Shown here one piece after another: positions 35,925 to 44,032 of a stretch of DNA of 64,000 nucleotides. Numbering within the stretch: position 1 is the first letter of the stretch; every line of letters starts with the position of its first letter. The stretch covers positions 3,682,613-3,746,612 of the forward strand of contig NZ_KI632509.1 in assembly GCF_000504245.1 (NCBI RefSeq), given 5' to 3'. Source of the stretch: Haloechinothrix halophila YIM 93223. Its GTDB lineage: Bacteria > Actinomycetota > Actinomycetes > Mycobacteriales > Pseudonocardiaceae. The translations under genes and the position numbers were made by a program. The notes beneath the pieces were generated by a model. It had not been told where the DNA came from and searched no databases. It worked only from the letters and a program-made list of their open reading frames with translations.

Positions 35925-36314
35925 TCATTCGCCGGACTCCGCCCGCCTGGCTGCCTTGGCGACGGTGTCCTCGACGACCGTGTTGAGCCGGGCACCGTTC
36001 TGCCATCCCGCGTAGTGGCTGAGGAAGATCACGATCTCGCGCAGCTCGGTGTCGGACAGCTCGCCGTTGGCGTGCCCAGCGGGAACCTGGATGCCGAGCA
36101 CGTCGGCGGCACCGGTCGCGGTGAGCACCCCGATCAGCAGCAGCCGCCGGTCGCGGTCGGACAGGCCAGGCCGGTTCCAGATGTCGGCGAACAGGTGATC
36201 GGCGGTGTAGCGGAAGAAGTCGCCGTCGGCGTCACTCATCGTGAAGCCGTACACCTGCTCCATCCGCTCCAGCCCGCGCCGCCGGGTCTCGGGCAGCTCG
36301 TCGAACCCGCTCAC
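35925..36314 (-). CDS. Carboxymuconolactone decarboxylase/AhpD-like protein
   Basis: A 129-residue CMD-family protein (RDRRLLLIGVLTATGAADVLGIQVPAGHANGELSDTELREIVIFLSHYAGWQNG), lacking the CxxC of peroxidase-type AhpD, so more like the decarboxylase branch. GTG 36314 is preceded by AGGAGGATGT and overlaps the upstream gene by GTGA; the long frame extending upstream is spurious. A homologous gene (Rv0771) sits in the equivalent place in the M. tuberculosis cyp51-aldA region. Confidence 0.85.
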   Translation of the reverse strand: MSGFDELPETRRRGLERMEQVYGFTMSDADGDFFRYTADHLFADIWNRPGLSDRDRRLLLIGVLTATGAADVLGIQVPAGHANGELSDTELREIVIFLSHYAGWQNGARLNTVVEDTVAKAARRAESGE

Positions 36315-37186
36315 ACATCCTCCTGAGTTGCTAGAGACGGTTGTAGTCCCAGCCCCGCCGCCAGCCGGTCGAGCGTCTGCCGAGCCAGCGGCACCTCGAC
36401 GTCCAGCTCGTCGGCCAGCCCGATCGCGAACCGTAGGTCCTTTTCCCCCAGCACACGCACGTGGTCGAACACGCCGTACCAGAAGTCGTCGGGTGCCAGC
36501 GGTGCCGTGGTCGGGCGGTGCATGATCGCGCCGGGCCCGCCGGTGATCGCGTCGGTGTGCCGGACGACGCTGCCCAACTCCAGCAGGTCGAGCCCAGCCG
36601 CCTCGGCGAGCCGCTGTGCCTCTGTCGCCGCCGCGAACGCGATGAAGTGCAGCAGGTTGCGGGCAAGCTTCATGCGGGTGCCCGCACCGATCGGGCCGGC
36701 GTGGACGACCTTTCCTGCCATCGCGTCGAACACCGGGCGGCAGGCGGCGACGGCGTCGTCCGTGCCGCCCGCCATGATCGCCAGGGTGCCGTCGGCCGCG
36801 CCCATCGCACCACCGCTGACCGGAGCGTCCACGACCCGGACGCCGTGCCTGGCGGCGGTATCGGCCAGCGGGGCGGGGGTGTCCGGTGCCACCGTGGAGT
36901 GGATCGCGACGGTCAGCCCCACGCTCTGGCCCCGCTGGGCACCGCCGATGGCCTCGCCGAGCACGTCCCGCACCTGGTCGTCGTCGCGCACCATCACGCA
37001 CAGCACGTCGACCCGGCCCGCGAGCTCCGCGACACCCCCAGCGGCCTCGGCGCCAGCACGGACCAGCTCGGTGACCGGTTCGGCAGCGACGTCGTACACC
37101 ACCAGGTCCAGTTCGGATGCCGCCAGCCGCAGCGCCATCGGTTTGCCGATGGCGCCCAGCCCGACGAAGCCGACGACCGGCGTCAC
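36311..37186 (-). CDS. 3-hydroxyisobutyrate dehydrogenase-like NAD(P)-dependent oxidoreductase
   Basis: A 291-residue beta-hydroxyacid dehydrogenase. The cofactor site is VGFVGLGAIGKPMA at the N-terminus, DAPVSGGAMGAADGTLAIMAGG is the substrate loop, and the catalytic Lys lies in GAGTRMKLARNLL. GTG 37186 overlaps the SDR stop codon (GTGA) and the stop overlaps the CMD-like gene, so it is tightly coupled on both sides. It probably oxidises a hydroxyacid or alcohol intermediate. Confidence 0.88.
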   Translation of the reverse strand: MTPVVGFVGLGAIGKPMALRLAASELDLVVYDVAAEPVTELVRAGAEAAGGVAELAGRVDVLCVMVRDDDQVRDVLGEAIGGAQRGQSVGLTVAIHSTVAPDTPAPLADTAARHGVRVVDAPVSGGAMGAADGTLAIMAGGTDDAVAACRPVFDAMAGKVVHAGPIGAGTRMKLARNLLHFIAFAAATEAQRLAEAAGLDLLELGSVVRHTDAITGGPGAIMHRPTTAPLAPDDFWYGVFDHVRVLGEKDLRFAIGLADELDVEVPLARQTLDRLAAGLGLQPSLATQEDV

Positions 37187-37941
37187 GGCCGGAACACCTG
37201 CCCCCCGTCGACCGCCAGGATCTGCCCGGTCACCCACGCCGCGTCATCGGAGAGCAGGTACAGGCACGCGCCGACCATGTCCTCCGGCTGACCCATCCGC
37301 TTGATCGCCAGCCCTTGGACCAGTTCCTTCGCCGCGCCGCCGACCTGAGTCCTGGTCGCAGCGGTGTCGGTCGGCCCAGGGGCGATCGCGTTGACCCTGA
37401 TCCCCATGCCGCCCAGCTCGTGGGCGAGCTGCTGGGTGAGCCCGTTGACACCCGACTTCGCCAGCCCGTAGAAGCCGGAGTAGACATACGCCGCTGTGGA
37501 GCTCTGGTTGACGATCGCTCCCCCGCCGCGCTGCTGCATGTGCGGATACACCGCCCGCGTCATGACCAGCGCGCCGTCCATGTTCACCGACATGAACGTG
37601 CGGTAGTAGTCCCAGTCGACCGTGATGAGCAGGTCGAACGCCATGTCGCCGTAGATCGCGGCGTTGTTGACCAGCAGGTCGATCCCGCCGTACGCCTCGA
37701 CCGCCTCGGTCACCGCCGCCTCGGCCGATTCGGGCGACGAGACGTCGCAGCGCACGAACCGCGCGGTACCGCCAGCCGCCTCGATCTCCTTGACGACGAC
37801 CGCGCCCGCGTCCGCCTTGACGTCGGCGACCACGACCGACGCACCCTCAGCGGCCAGCGCCTTCGCGTACGCGGCGCCGATGCCCTGCGCCGCACCGGTG
37901 ACGAGCGCGACCTTGCCCTCGAAGCCGTTCTCCCCGCTCAT
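37183..37941 (-). CDS. Short-chain dehydrogenase/reductase
   Basis: A 252-residue classical SDR: TGAAQGIGAAY (cofactor), NNAA as NNAAIYG, catalytic Ser in NQSSTAAYVYSG and YxxxK as YGLAK. The start codon overlaps the aldehyde dehydrogenase stop. In this operon it likely oxidises a hydroxyl group released by the P450 reaction or a later step. Confidence 0.9.
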   Translation of the reverse strand: MSGENGFEGKVALVTGAAQGIGAAYAKALAAEGASVVVADVKADAGAVVVKEIEAAGGTARFVRCDVSSPESAEAAVTEAVEAYGGIDLLVNNAAIYGDMAFDLLITVDWDYYRTFMSVNMDGALVMTRAVYPHMQQRGGGAIVNQSSTAAYVYSGFYGLAKSGVNGLTQQLAHELGGMGIRVNAIAPGPTDTAATRTQVGGAAKELVQGLAIKRMGQPEDMVGACLYLLSDDAAWVTGQILAVDGGQVFRP

Positions 37942-39449
37942 CAGCAGCCCTCCGCGATGACCTTGGTTTCGAGGTACTCCTCGAAGCCCGCGACGCCCAT
38001 CTCGCGGCCGATGCCGGACTGTTTGTAGCCGCCGAACGGCGCGTCGGCGCAGAACCAGACGCCACCATTGACCGCGAGGGTTCCGGTGCGAACCCGGGCG
38101 GCGACCGCGTGCGCGCGCTCCGGCGAGCCGGAAACCGCCCCAGACAGCCCGTACGGCGAGTCGTTGGCGATCCTGACCGCATCGTCGTCGCCGTCGTGCG
38201 GAATCACCACCAGCACCGGGCCGAAGATCTCCTCCCGGGACACCCGCGCGGAGTTGTCCAGCCCCGCGATCACGGTCGGCTGGATCCAGTAGCCGCCCGC
38301 GAGCTCGCCGTCCTTGCGGTCGACGTCACCACCGGTGGCGAACCGGCCGCCTTCGTCCACGGCGAGGTCCAGATAGGACTGAACGCGGTCGCGCTGCGCC
38401 GCCGAGATGACCGGCCCGCAGACGGTGGCGGGGTCGGCGGGATCGCCGGTGCCGATCGCCGACATCGTCGCCGCCGCGATGTCCACCGCCTCGTCGTAGC
38501 GTTCCCGTGGCACCAGCAGCCGGGTGGTGAGGGCGCAGCCCTGTCCCGCGTGGACACACACGCTGAACGCGGCGGTGCCAACCGCCGTCTCGAAGTCCGC
38601 GTCGTCGAGCACGATCGCCGCCGACTTGCCACCCAGCTCCAGGAACGTCCGCTTCAGCGTGGGCGCGGCGGCCGCCATGATCGACCGCCCGGTCGCGGTG
38701 GATCCGGTGAACGACACCAGATCGACTCGCGAGTCGGTGACCAGCAGCCCCGCGACCTCGGTGTCCCGGGGCGTCACGACGTTGACCACGCCGGGTGGGA
38801 TGTCGGTGTGCTCGGTGATCAGCCGCCCGAGCTCGCTGCCGAGCCACGGGGTGTCCGGTGCGGGCTTGAGCACGATGGTGTTGCCCGTCGCGAGGGCAGG
38901 GCCGAGCTTGGCCAGGTTGAGCTGGTTCGGGAAGTTCCACGGCGTGATCGCGGCGACCACGCCGGTCGGCTCGCGCCGCACGATACGGCGCGTACGGATC
39001 CCCATCGGCTCGGCGACGCCGAGGTCGGTCTCCCACTCGTAGGACTCGGCGAGATCGATCATCCAACCGAAGTACTCGACCGGCATGTCGTAGTGCGGAC
39101 CGGTGGTGAACGCCGAGGGCGCCCCGGCTTCCGCGGTGGTCAGCGCCCGCATCGCCGCTGCGTTGTCGACCAGCGCCTGGTGCAGCTGGCGCAGGCACCG
39201 CAGGCGCAGGTCGACGTCGGTGGACCAGGACGTCTCGTCGAAGGCGCGGCGCGCCGCGGCGATCGCGGCGTCGACGTCGGATGCCGTGGCGTTCGGCGCC
39301 TGCCCGATCTCCTGACCGGTCGCGGGGTTGCGGATCGCGTAGCTGTCGCGGTCACTCGCCGGGCAAAGCTTGCCGTCGATCAGCAGCTGCGGTGGCGGAT
39401 TCCGCGGTGTCCTCGGTGTCCTCGGTGTCCTCGGTGTCGTCGGTGTCAT
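37941..39449 (-). CDS. NAD-dependent aldehyde dehydrogenase (AldA-like)
   Basis: A 502-residue aldehyde dehydrogenase. TPWNFPNQLNLAKLGPALATGNTIVLKPAPDTP, FTGSTATGRSI, catalytic Glu in LELGGKSA and catalytic Cys in HAGQGCALTTRL are all present. Translation starts within an ATGATGA that overlaps the previous stop codon; ATG 39449 has the better spacing to AGGAGG than ATG 39452. Residues 2-16 are a TPR-type tripeptide repeat from a 9-bp microsatellite. It is the counterpart of aldA (Rv0768) near cyp51 in M. tuberculosis. Confidence 0.92.
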   Translation of the reverse strand: MTPTTPRTPRTPRTPRNPPPQLLIDGKLCPASDRDSYAIRNPATGQEIGQAPNATASDVDAAIAAARRAFDETSWSTDVDLRLRCLRQLHQALVDNAAAMRALTTAEAGAPSAFTTGPHYDMPVEYFGWMIDLAESYEWETDLGVAEPMGIRTRRIVRREPTGVVAAITPWNFPNQLNLAKLGPALATGNTIVLKPAPDTPWLGSELGRLITEHTDIPPGVVNVVTPRDTEVAGLLVTDSRVDLVSFTGSTATGRSIMAAAAPTLKRTFLELGGKSAAIVLDDADFETAVGTAAFSVCVHAGQGCALTTRLLVPRERYDEAVDIAAATMSAIGTGDPADPATVCGPVISAAQRDRVQSYLDLAVDEGGRFATGGDVDRKDGELAGGYWIQPTVIAGLDNSARVSREEIFGPVLVVIPHDGDDDAVRIANDSPYGLSGAVSGSPERAHAVAARVRTGTLAVNGGVWFCADAPFGGYKQSGIGREMGVAGFEEYLETKVIAEGC

Positions 39450-39450
39450 C
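39406..39450. repeat. Five-unit 9-bp microsatellite in the aldehyde dehydrogenase 5' end
   Basis: GGTGTCCTC repeats at 39406, 39415 and 39424, followed by the variants GGTGTCGTC and GGTGTCATC up to 39450. On the coding strand it encodes a Thr-Pro-Arg repeat at the extreme N-terminus. The unit is a multiple of three, so copy-number change would not shift the frame. Confidence 0.75.
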
Positions 39451-40075
39451 ATCGGGCCTCCTGGGTGACGAACTCGCCCGCCTCGACCGGCGGCGGCCAG
39501 ATCGTCGACGGCAGGTCGGCGCGGCGGTAGTGGCCTGGCTGGTCCATGCTGTTCTGCGACATCCGGTCCCGCATGGCTTGCGGAGCCTTGCCCGCCTGCA
39601 CGATCTCCAGGAAGGTGTGCGCGACCGAGCCGAGGTCGAACCAGTCGCGCTGCCAGGTGAAGCACAGCGCGCCGTGGTCGTCGCGGCCGATGCCGAACCA
39701 GCTGCCGCCGATGCCGGTGATCTGGTACTCCTCGCCGTCGTCGTCGAGGATGCCGCTGCGCTGTTTCCAGAACCCGACGATCATGTCGTTGACGTCGTCC
39801 ATGACGGTGGCGACGTAGTCGTAGTGCCAACCGTCGAGGCCGGTCATCTCGGTGCCGAGCGCGTAGTCGCGTATCTCGTCGCGCCCGATCGCCATGAAGT
39901 GCTCGTCCGGGGTGTACATCCAGCCGTAGCTGGCGTCGGCGGCGTAGTAGTCGGCCAGCGGGGCCCAGTCGCGGTCGCGTTCGGCGACGCGGTTGGCGTC
40001 CAGCCAGCGCGCCCAGAGCTCGTCCAGCTCGGCGCGGGTTGCCACAGCCATCAGCGGTTCCTCCGGGTCAGTCAT
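39449..40075 (-). CDS. NTF2/SnoaL-fold protein
   Basis: A 208-residue protein whose first 140 residues match the SnoaL-like/NTF2 cone fold (ELDELWARWLDANRVAERDRDWAPLADYYAADASYGWMYTP), used by scytalone dehydratases and ketosteroid isomerases. It overlaps the ferredoxin gene by 8 bp and the aldehyde dehydrogenase start. An NTF2-fold steroid-isomerase-like protein (Rv0760c) also lies near cyp51 in M. tuberculosis. Isomerase, dehydratase or ligand-binding roles are all possible. Confidence 0.8.
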   Translation of the reverse strand: MTDPEEPLMAVATRAELDELWARWLDANRVAERDRDWAPLADYYAADASYGWMYTPDEHFMAIGRDEIRDYALGTEMTGLDGWHYDYVATVMDDVNDMIVGFWKQRSGILDDDGEEYQITGIGGSWFGIGRDDHGALCFTWQRDWFDLGSVAHTFLEIVQAGKAPQAMRDRMSQNSMDQPGHYRRADLPSTIWPPPVEAGEFVTQEAR

Positions 40076-40262
40076 CGATGGCGAGCGCCATCGTGGGGCA
40101 GTACTTCACGGCCGCGGCGACCTCGGACCGCCGTGACTCGTCGGGATGCTCGTCGAGGATCCGGACCTGGTTGGTGTCCTTGTCGTAGTCGAACACCTCG
40201 GGCGCCTCGACCTGGCACATCGCGTGGCCCTGGCAGAGGTCGTAGTCAGCGGTGACACGCAT
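40068..40262 (-). CDS. [3Fe-4S] ferredoxin partner of CYP51
   Basis: A 64-residue ferredoxin. The cluster pattern is CQGHAMC followed by YCPTMAL, the C-x2-[HG]-x2-C...C-P form typical of P450-linked actinobacterial [3Fe-4S] ferredoxins. It follows cyp51 directly and should pass electrons to it, as Rv0763c does for M. tuberculosis CYP51. Start is ATG 40262; GTG 40271, overlapping the cyp51 stop as GTGA, is the alternative. Confidence 0.92.
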   Translation of the reverse strand: MRVTADYDLCQGHAMCQVEAPEVFDYDKDTNQVRILDEHPDESRRSEVAAAVKYCPTMALAIDD

Positions 40263-40267
40263 CGCCG

Positions 40268-41680
40268 TCACCGCCCCTCGCGCCGCCGGTACCGGACCCG
40301 GCAGGGCTGTTCGAGCTGGATCACCATCTTCGAGCAGTCGTCGCGGTAGCTTTCGGACGATTGCGTCATCTCGAAGGTGTAGTCGCGCAGCAGCACCGAG
40401 AAGATCGCCTTGAGCTGCATCATGGCGAACGCCGAGCCGACGCAGCGGTGCCTGCCCGCGCCGAACGGAATCCACGTCCAGCGGTTGAGCAGGTCCTCCT
40501 GCCTCGGATCGACATAGCGGCCGGGGTCGAAGGCCTCCGGGTCGGGGAAGTCCTCGGGAATCCGGTTCGACACCCTCGGCGTCGCCCCGACCATGGCACC
40601 AGCCGGGATGCGATGCTCACCGAACTGGATGTCCTCTTTGGCCACCCGCAACAGCAGAATCAACGGCGGGTGCAGCCGCAGCGTCTCCTTGACCACCGAC
40701 TCCAACCGGGGAATCGACCGCAGCGCTTGGAAAGACACCTCGGCGCCGTCGGCATAGATCTCGTCCAGCTCCCCGACGACATCCGCCATCACGTCCGGGT
40801 GGCGCATCAACTCGATCAGCGCCCAGGCGGCGGTGCCGGAGCTGGTGTGGTGCCCGGCGAACATCATCGAGATGAACATGCCGGTGATCTCGTCGGCGGA
40901 GAACTGCGGCTCGCCGTCGTCGCCGCGCAGCGAGATCAGCACGTCGAGCAGGTCGCGCTCCTCCTTCGGCACGGTGCCGCGGGCGGACCGTCGGTCCATG
41001 ATGTCCTGGACCAGCCCCACCAATGCCAGCCTCGCTTCGTCGCGCCTGCGGAAGCTGTCGATGTCGGCGTAGGGATCGACGAACGCGAGCGCGTCGGTGC
41101 CGCGCTCCAGCTCGTGGTAGTGATGCGCGAACCGGGAGTCCAGCTCCTCCCGGAACGGCGCGCCGATCAGGCAGGACGACGTCGTGTAGATCGTCAGCTC
41201 GGCGAAGAAGTCCAGCAGGTCGATCTCGCCCTCGTCGCCCCAGTCTGCGACCATGCGCATGACCTCACGCTCGATGGTCGCGGCGTGGCCTTTCATCTGC
41301 TCGCCACGTAGCGACTGGTTCTTCAGCATCTCCTTGCGCCGCTCCGGTGAGGCGTCGAAGACGACGCCCTTGCCGAAGATCGGCGTCATGAACGGGTACG
41401 CCTCGCCCTGATCCAGCACCTCGTCCGGCGCCCGGAAGAACGTCTCGTTCAGCTCGGCGCCGCTGACCAGCGCGACATCCTTGCCCGCGAGCCGGAACCG
41501 GCCGAGCTCGCCGCACTCGTCCCGCACCCGGTGCAGCAGCGCGATCGGGTCGGTGCGCAACTCCCGCAGGTGACCGTGCGGGTCATCGGGGTAGCGCCGC
41601 GACACCTCAGGGATGTCGTCGAGCGACGCGAGGGTGCCGGTTCCCCCGGATACCGAGGCCACATCGTCGATGCTGCTCAC
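40268..41680 (-). CDS. cyp51: Cytochrome P450 CYP51 family (sterol 14-alpha-demethylase-like)
   Basis: A 470-residue P450 very like bacterial CYP51. The CYP51-specific B'-helix region is AYPFMTPIFGKGVVFDASPERRKEML, the I-helix is MMFAGHHTSSGT, the K-helix ExxR is KETLRLHPP and the haem loop is FGAGRHRCVG. I use GTG 41680, preceded by GGAGGA, because the frame's first start (41719) falls inside a palindrome. First gene of a catabolic operon with its own ferredoxin. CYP51 enzymes remove the 14-alpha-methyl group of sterols; actinomycetes rarely make sterols, so the real substrate is open. Confidence 0.93.
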   Translation of the reverse strand: MSSIDDVASVSGGTGTLASLDDIPEVSRRYPDDPHGHLRELRTDPIALLHRVRDECGELGRFRLAGKDVALVSGAELNETFFRAPDEVLDQGEAYPFMTPIFGKGVVFDASPERRKEMLKNQSLRGEQMKGHAATIEREVMRMVADWGDEGEIDLLDFFAELTIYTTSSCLIGAPFREELDSRFAHHYHELERGTDALAFVDPYADIDSFRRRDEARLALVGLVQDIMDRRSARGTVPKEERDLLDVLISLRGDDGEPQFSADEITGMFISMMFAGHHTSSGTAAWALIELMRHPDVMADVVGELDEIYADGAEVSFQALRSIPRLESVVKETLRLHPPLILLLRVAKEDIQFGEHRIPAGAMVGATPRVSNRIPEDFPDPEAFDPGRYVDPRQEDLLNRWTWIPFGAGRHRCVGSAFAMMQLKAIFSVLLRDYTFEMTQSSESYRDDCSKMVIQLEQPCRVRYRRREGR

Positions 41681-41712
41681 TGCTCCTCCACGGCCGTAGT
41701 CGAACGTCCGAC

Positions 41713-41726
41713 TGGACACGTGTCCA
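41713..41726. promoter_or_regulatory. TetR-type operator, cyp51 promoter (copy 1 of shared motif)
   Basis: TGGACACGTGTCCA is a perfect 14-bp palindrome 32 bp upstream of the cyp51 GTG. It fits the pattern TRGACACRTGTCYA shared with the autoregulatory site of the TetR gene at 49881 and, with two mismatches, with the ABC transporter promoter at 47490. Confidence 0.75.
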
Positions 41727-41730
41727 GATT

Positions 41731-41742
41731 AGAACATGTTCT
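41731..41742. promoter_or_regulatory. Second palindrome in cyp51 promoter
   Basis: AGAACATGTTCT is a perfect 12-bp palindrome 4 bp beyond the first operator. Its AAC-N2-GTT centre resembles the core of KstR sites (TNNAACNNGTTNNA) but the outermost base on one side does not fit. It could bind the other TetR paralogue. Confidence 0.5.
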
Positions 41743-41761
41743 GATTCTTGGCAAGGTGCTC

Positions 41762-41887
41762 CGTGTCCTGCATTCCCGACGCCGTGTCCTGCGTTCCCGA
41801 CGCTGTGTCCTGCGTTCCCGACGCTGTGTCCTGCGTTCCCGACGCTGTGTTCGTCACTCCGGACGCCGTGTCCCGCGCTCCCGAGTC
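41762..41887. repeat. Family A 21-bp-period repeat array (locus 3, six units)
   Basis: Six contiguous units start at 41762, 41783, 41804, 41825, 41846 and 41867. Units two to four differ by one base and share GTGTCCTGCGTTCCCGACGC; the last two are degenerate. The array lies between the cyp51 promoter and the stop codon (41909) of the next gene. Confidence 0.85.
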
Positions 41888-41908
41888 AGTTTTCCCGCCG
41901 CCACGGCC

Positions 41909-42454
41909 CTATGGCCGGCACACTCGGCACGGCGTCAGGTTCGCGGCGTGCTCGCCGACCGGGTGCAGGTCGTCGCGGTGCGCGATGAGCGCGCAGTCCC
42001 TGCGATGCAGGGTGTCGCCGTCGCCCACGGTGACCGCGACGTCCTCGACACCGTGCTCACTGGTGGCGGCCGAGCGTGCGGTGACGTCGGCGAGCACGAG
42101 CAAGGTGTCGGCGAGCCGCCGCGACGACTCCCTGCCGTCGTCGGCGATCCTGGCCAGCCACGCGCCGAAGTAGAGGAAGCCGCCGCAGAACGTCAGGCCG
42201 AGACCGAACAGCCCGCCGGAGACGAGGTAGGAAATCTGGTCGTACTGGTACGGCGTGTTGGCCGCGCCGTACCAGCCGAGCGCGATCACCACCAGTCCGA
42301 GCGGAAGCAGGATCGCACCCGCCCAGAACAGCACCACCTGCAGCAGCCGGTAGTGGTTGTTCCGCAACGGCGCGACGCCGGTGTCCGATCGGCCGCCCGC
42401 GCGGGGCAAGGCCACCGCGGTGGCGGTCTGGGTTGTCGTCGCGGTAGTTGTCAT
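41909..42454 (-). CDS. Two-span membrane protein with C-terminal Cys/His motif
   Basis: A 181-residue protein of unrecognised family. Two hydrophobic segments (about 38-60 and 78-102) follow a Thr-rich N-terminus; the cytoplasmic C-terminal part ends in a possible zinc site, LHRRDCALIAHR and LTPCRVCRP (His, Cys, CxxC). It starts 3 bp after the secreted-protein gene and is the last gene of the ABC importer operon, so it may act in uptake of the same substrate. Confidence 0.7.
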   Translation of the reverse strand: MTTTATTTQTATAVALPRAGGRSDTGVAPLRNNHYRLLQVVLFWAGAILLPLGLVVIALGWYGAANTPYQYDQISYLVSGGLFGLGLTFCGGFLYFGAWLARIADDGRESSRRLADTLLVLADVTARSAATSEHGVEDVAVTVGDGDTLHRRDCALIAHRDDLHPVGEHAANLTPCRVCRP

Positions 42455-42457
42455 GGC

Positions 42458-44032
42458 TCAGACCTTTCTGAGGTCGGGCAGTCCGGTTCGGAGGCCGTGC
42501 TGGCACACCACGCCGCCGCCCAGCACGAGGCCGCCGAGCTTGCGCAGGTAACCGCCCGCGAGCGAGGCCAGAGCGATACCGCCGAACAGCAACGCACCCG
42601 GCATGGAGAACAGCGGTGGCAGACCGGCGGACGCGCGCTCGGGCACCGCGTTGGCGACGGCGGGAGCGGGCGGCTCACCGGTGGACGCGGGCGCCGCCGC
42701 GCTTCCGGTTTCCGGAGCGGGGCCGGGTTCGGGAGTGCCGCCGGGTGCCGTGCCGGTCGGCGGCTCCGCGTCGACCCCTGGCTCTGGACCTGGGAGCGGA
42801 ATGTCGATGCCCTGCACGGTGTCGACGGTGCTCGCGGCGGTGCCGACGTGGATGACGAACCGGGGCGACAGCTGCAGCGCAGCACCGAGCAGGCTCTTCA
42901 GCTCGCTCGCTTCATCGGGCAGCCGGTTGATGAGCTCGGCGAGCAGTTCGATCGGCAGCGCGTCGAGCCAGTCCCGTAGCACCGTGGTGTCGACGTCGAC
43001 GATCAGCCCTTCCGAGCGGCTGATCGCCTTGTCTCCGCTGACCGTCCGGTCCGGCCGCGGCACCGTAATGGTGATCCCGAGCCGCTCCAGCGCCTTGGCG
43101 GGATCGTCCGGAATCCCGGGGAGGCGGACCTTCCTGCCCGGTGCGGTGAGGCCGTCCGGGCCGACGGTGAACGTCTGGCCCGCGACGCTCAGCCTGCCGT
43201 AGTCGGCCGAGCCGGAGGCCTTGCCCTTGGCGCCGTCGCTGCCGGTGACGGCGGTCGCGGTCACCCCGGACAGCGTGACCAGGCCACCGAGCAGCTGGAC
43301 GTCGCTCACCTCGGACCGGGACCGCGTGACGACGTCGCCACCGGTCAGCGCCGTCTCGCTGGTGGCGATGTAGCCGCCCACGTCGACGAGCGCGGCCAGC
43401 TGGGGCGGGATCGGGCACTCACCGGAGTCCTGCCGCTCGCTCGCCGGGGTCGACGACTCGGACCGGCCCGGCAGCGAAGGCAGTTCGGGAGTCCCCGGCG
43501 AGGGCGATTCCGGTGGCTGTTCATCCTCGCCGGAGCGTTCGACCTCGCAGTTGGAGGAGTACCCCGCCCGTGCCGTGGTTCGCTCCGCTCCGGCACTGGT
43601 GCGCATGACCGTGCCGGGCACCGGCTCGTCCGCCTGGCGCTGTGGCCCTGCCGGGTGGCGGGAGTTCACCTGGAGCGGGTAGCCGCGCTCGCCGATAGGC
43701 TCGGATAGCTCATCGGGCAGGCCGAGGTTGTCGATCACCGATCGGAAGCCCTCCCCGACGAAGTCGCCCGGCCAGAGGAAACTCGCGCGCCCGGACGACA
43801 GCGAGCTGTCGGCCTCGACGGTGGCGTAGCCGAGCATGAGCCGCAGCTGTGGCGTCGCGGGAACGGGAATGGTTGGCTCGTAGACGTCGAGCTGGATCGG
43901 ACTGGCGGACGCCTCCGCGCTGTACCCGCTGAACCCGGGTTCAGCCTCGGCGTGAGCGGGCACCGGCAGCAGACCACCGGCCAGGCCCGCGACCAGGATC
44001 GCGAGCACGAACTTCAGCGCGAACGGTCTCAC
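42458..44032 (-). CDS. Secreted protein with C-terminal membrane anchor, ABC-operon-linked
   Basis: A 524-residue protein of unrecognised family. A Sec signal peptide (LKFVLAILVAGLAGGLLPVPAHA, cleavage after AHA) starts it. A long extracytoplasmic part follows, with Pro/Ser/Glu-rich linkers near 165-200 and 430-465, and a cysteine pair (SSNCEV, GECPI). A hydrophobic segment (about 480-515) anchors the C-terminus. GTG 44032 overlaps the livF stop (GTGA). Strict coupling to an importer suggests a wall-spanning accessory or receptor for the substrate. Confidence 0.72.
   Translation of the reverse strand: MRPFALKFVLAILVAGLAGGLLPVPAHAEAEPGFSGYSAEASASPIQLDVYEPTIPVPATPQLRLMLGYATVEADSSLSSGRASFLWPGDFVGEGFRSVIDNLGLPDELSEPIGERGYPLQVNSRHPAGPQRQADEPVPGTVMRTSAGAERTTARAGYSSNCEVERSGEDEQPPESPSPGTPELPSLPGRSESSTPASERQDSGECPIPPQLAALVDVGGYIATSETALTGGDVVTRSRSEVSDVQLLGGLVTLSGVTATAVTGSDGAKGKASGSADYGRLSVAGQTFTVGPDGLTAPGRKVRLPGIPDDPAKALERLGITITVPRPDRTVSGDKAISRSEGLIVDVDTTVLRDWLDALPIELLAELINRLPDEASELKSLLGAALQLSPRFVIHVGTAASTVDTVQGIDIPLPGPEPGVDAEPPTGTAPGGTPEPGPAPETGSAAAPASTGEPPAPAVANAVPERASAGLPPLFSMPGALLFGGIALASLAGGYLRKLGGLVLGGGVVCQHGLRTGLPDLRKV

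Noticed and set aside
35925..37001. 358-residue frame extending the CMD-like gene upstream
   Set aside because: Only the last 129 residues are protein-like; the rest is an out-of-frame reading of the hydroxyisobutyrate-type dehydrogenase gene, and AGGAGG marks GTG 36314.
37941..39830. 629-residue frame extending the aldehyde dehydrogenase upstream
   Set aside because: The first 126 residues are an alternative-frame reading of the NTF2-fold gene; AGGAGG and ATGATGA mark the true start near 39449.
41681..41719. GTG 41719 as the cyp51 start
   Set aside because: It lies inside the 14-bp operator and has no ribosome site, whereas GTG 41680 follows GGAGGA.
41762..41887. CRISPR array
   Set aside because: Units are contiguous 21-mers with no spacers, and no cas genes are present; this is a tandem repeat.
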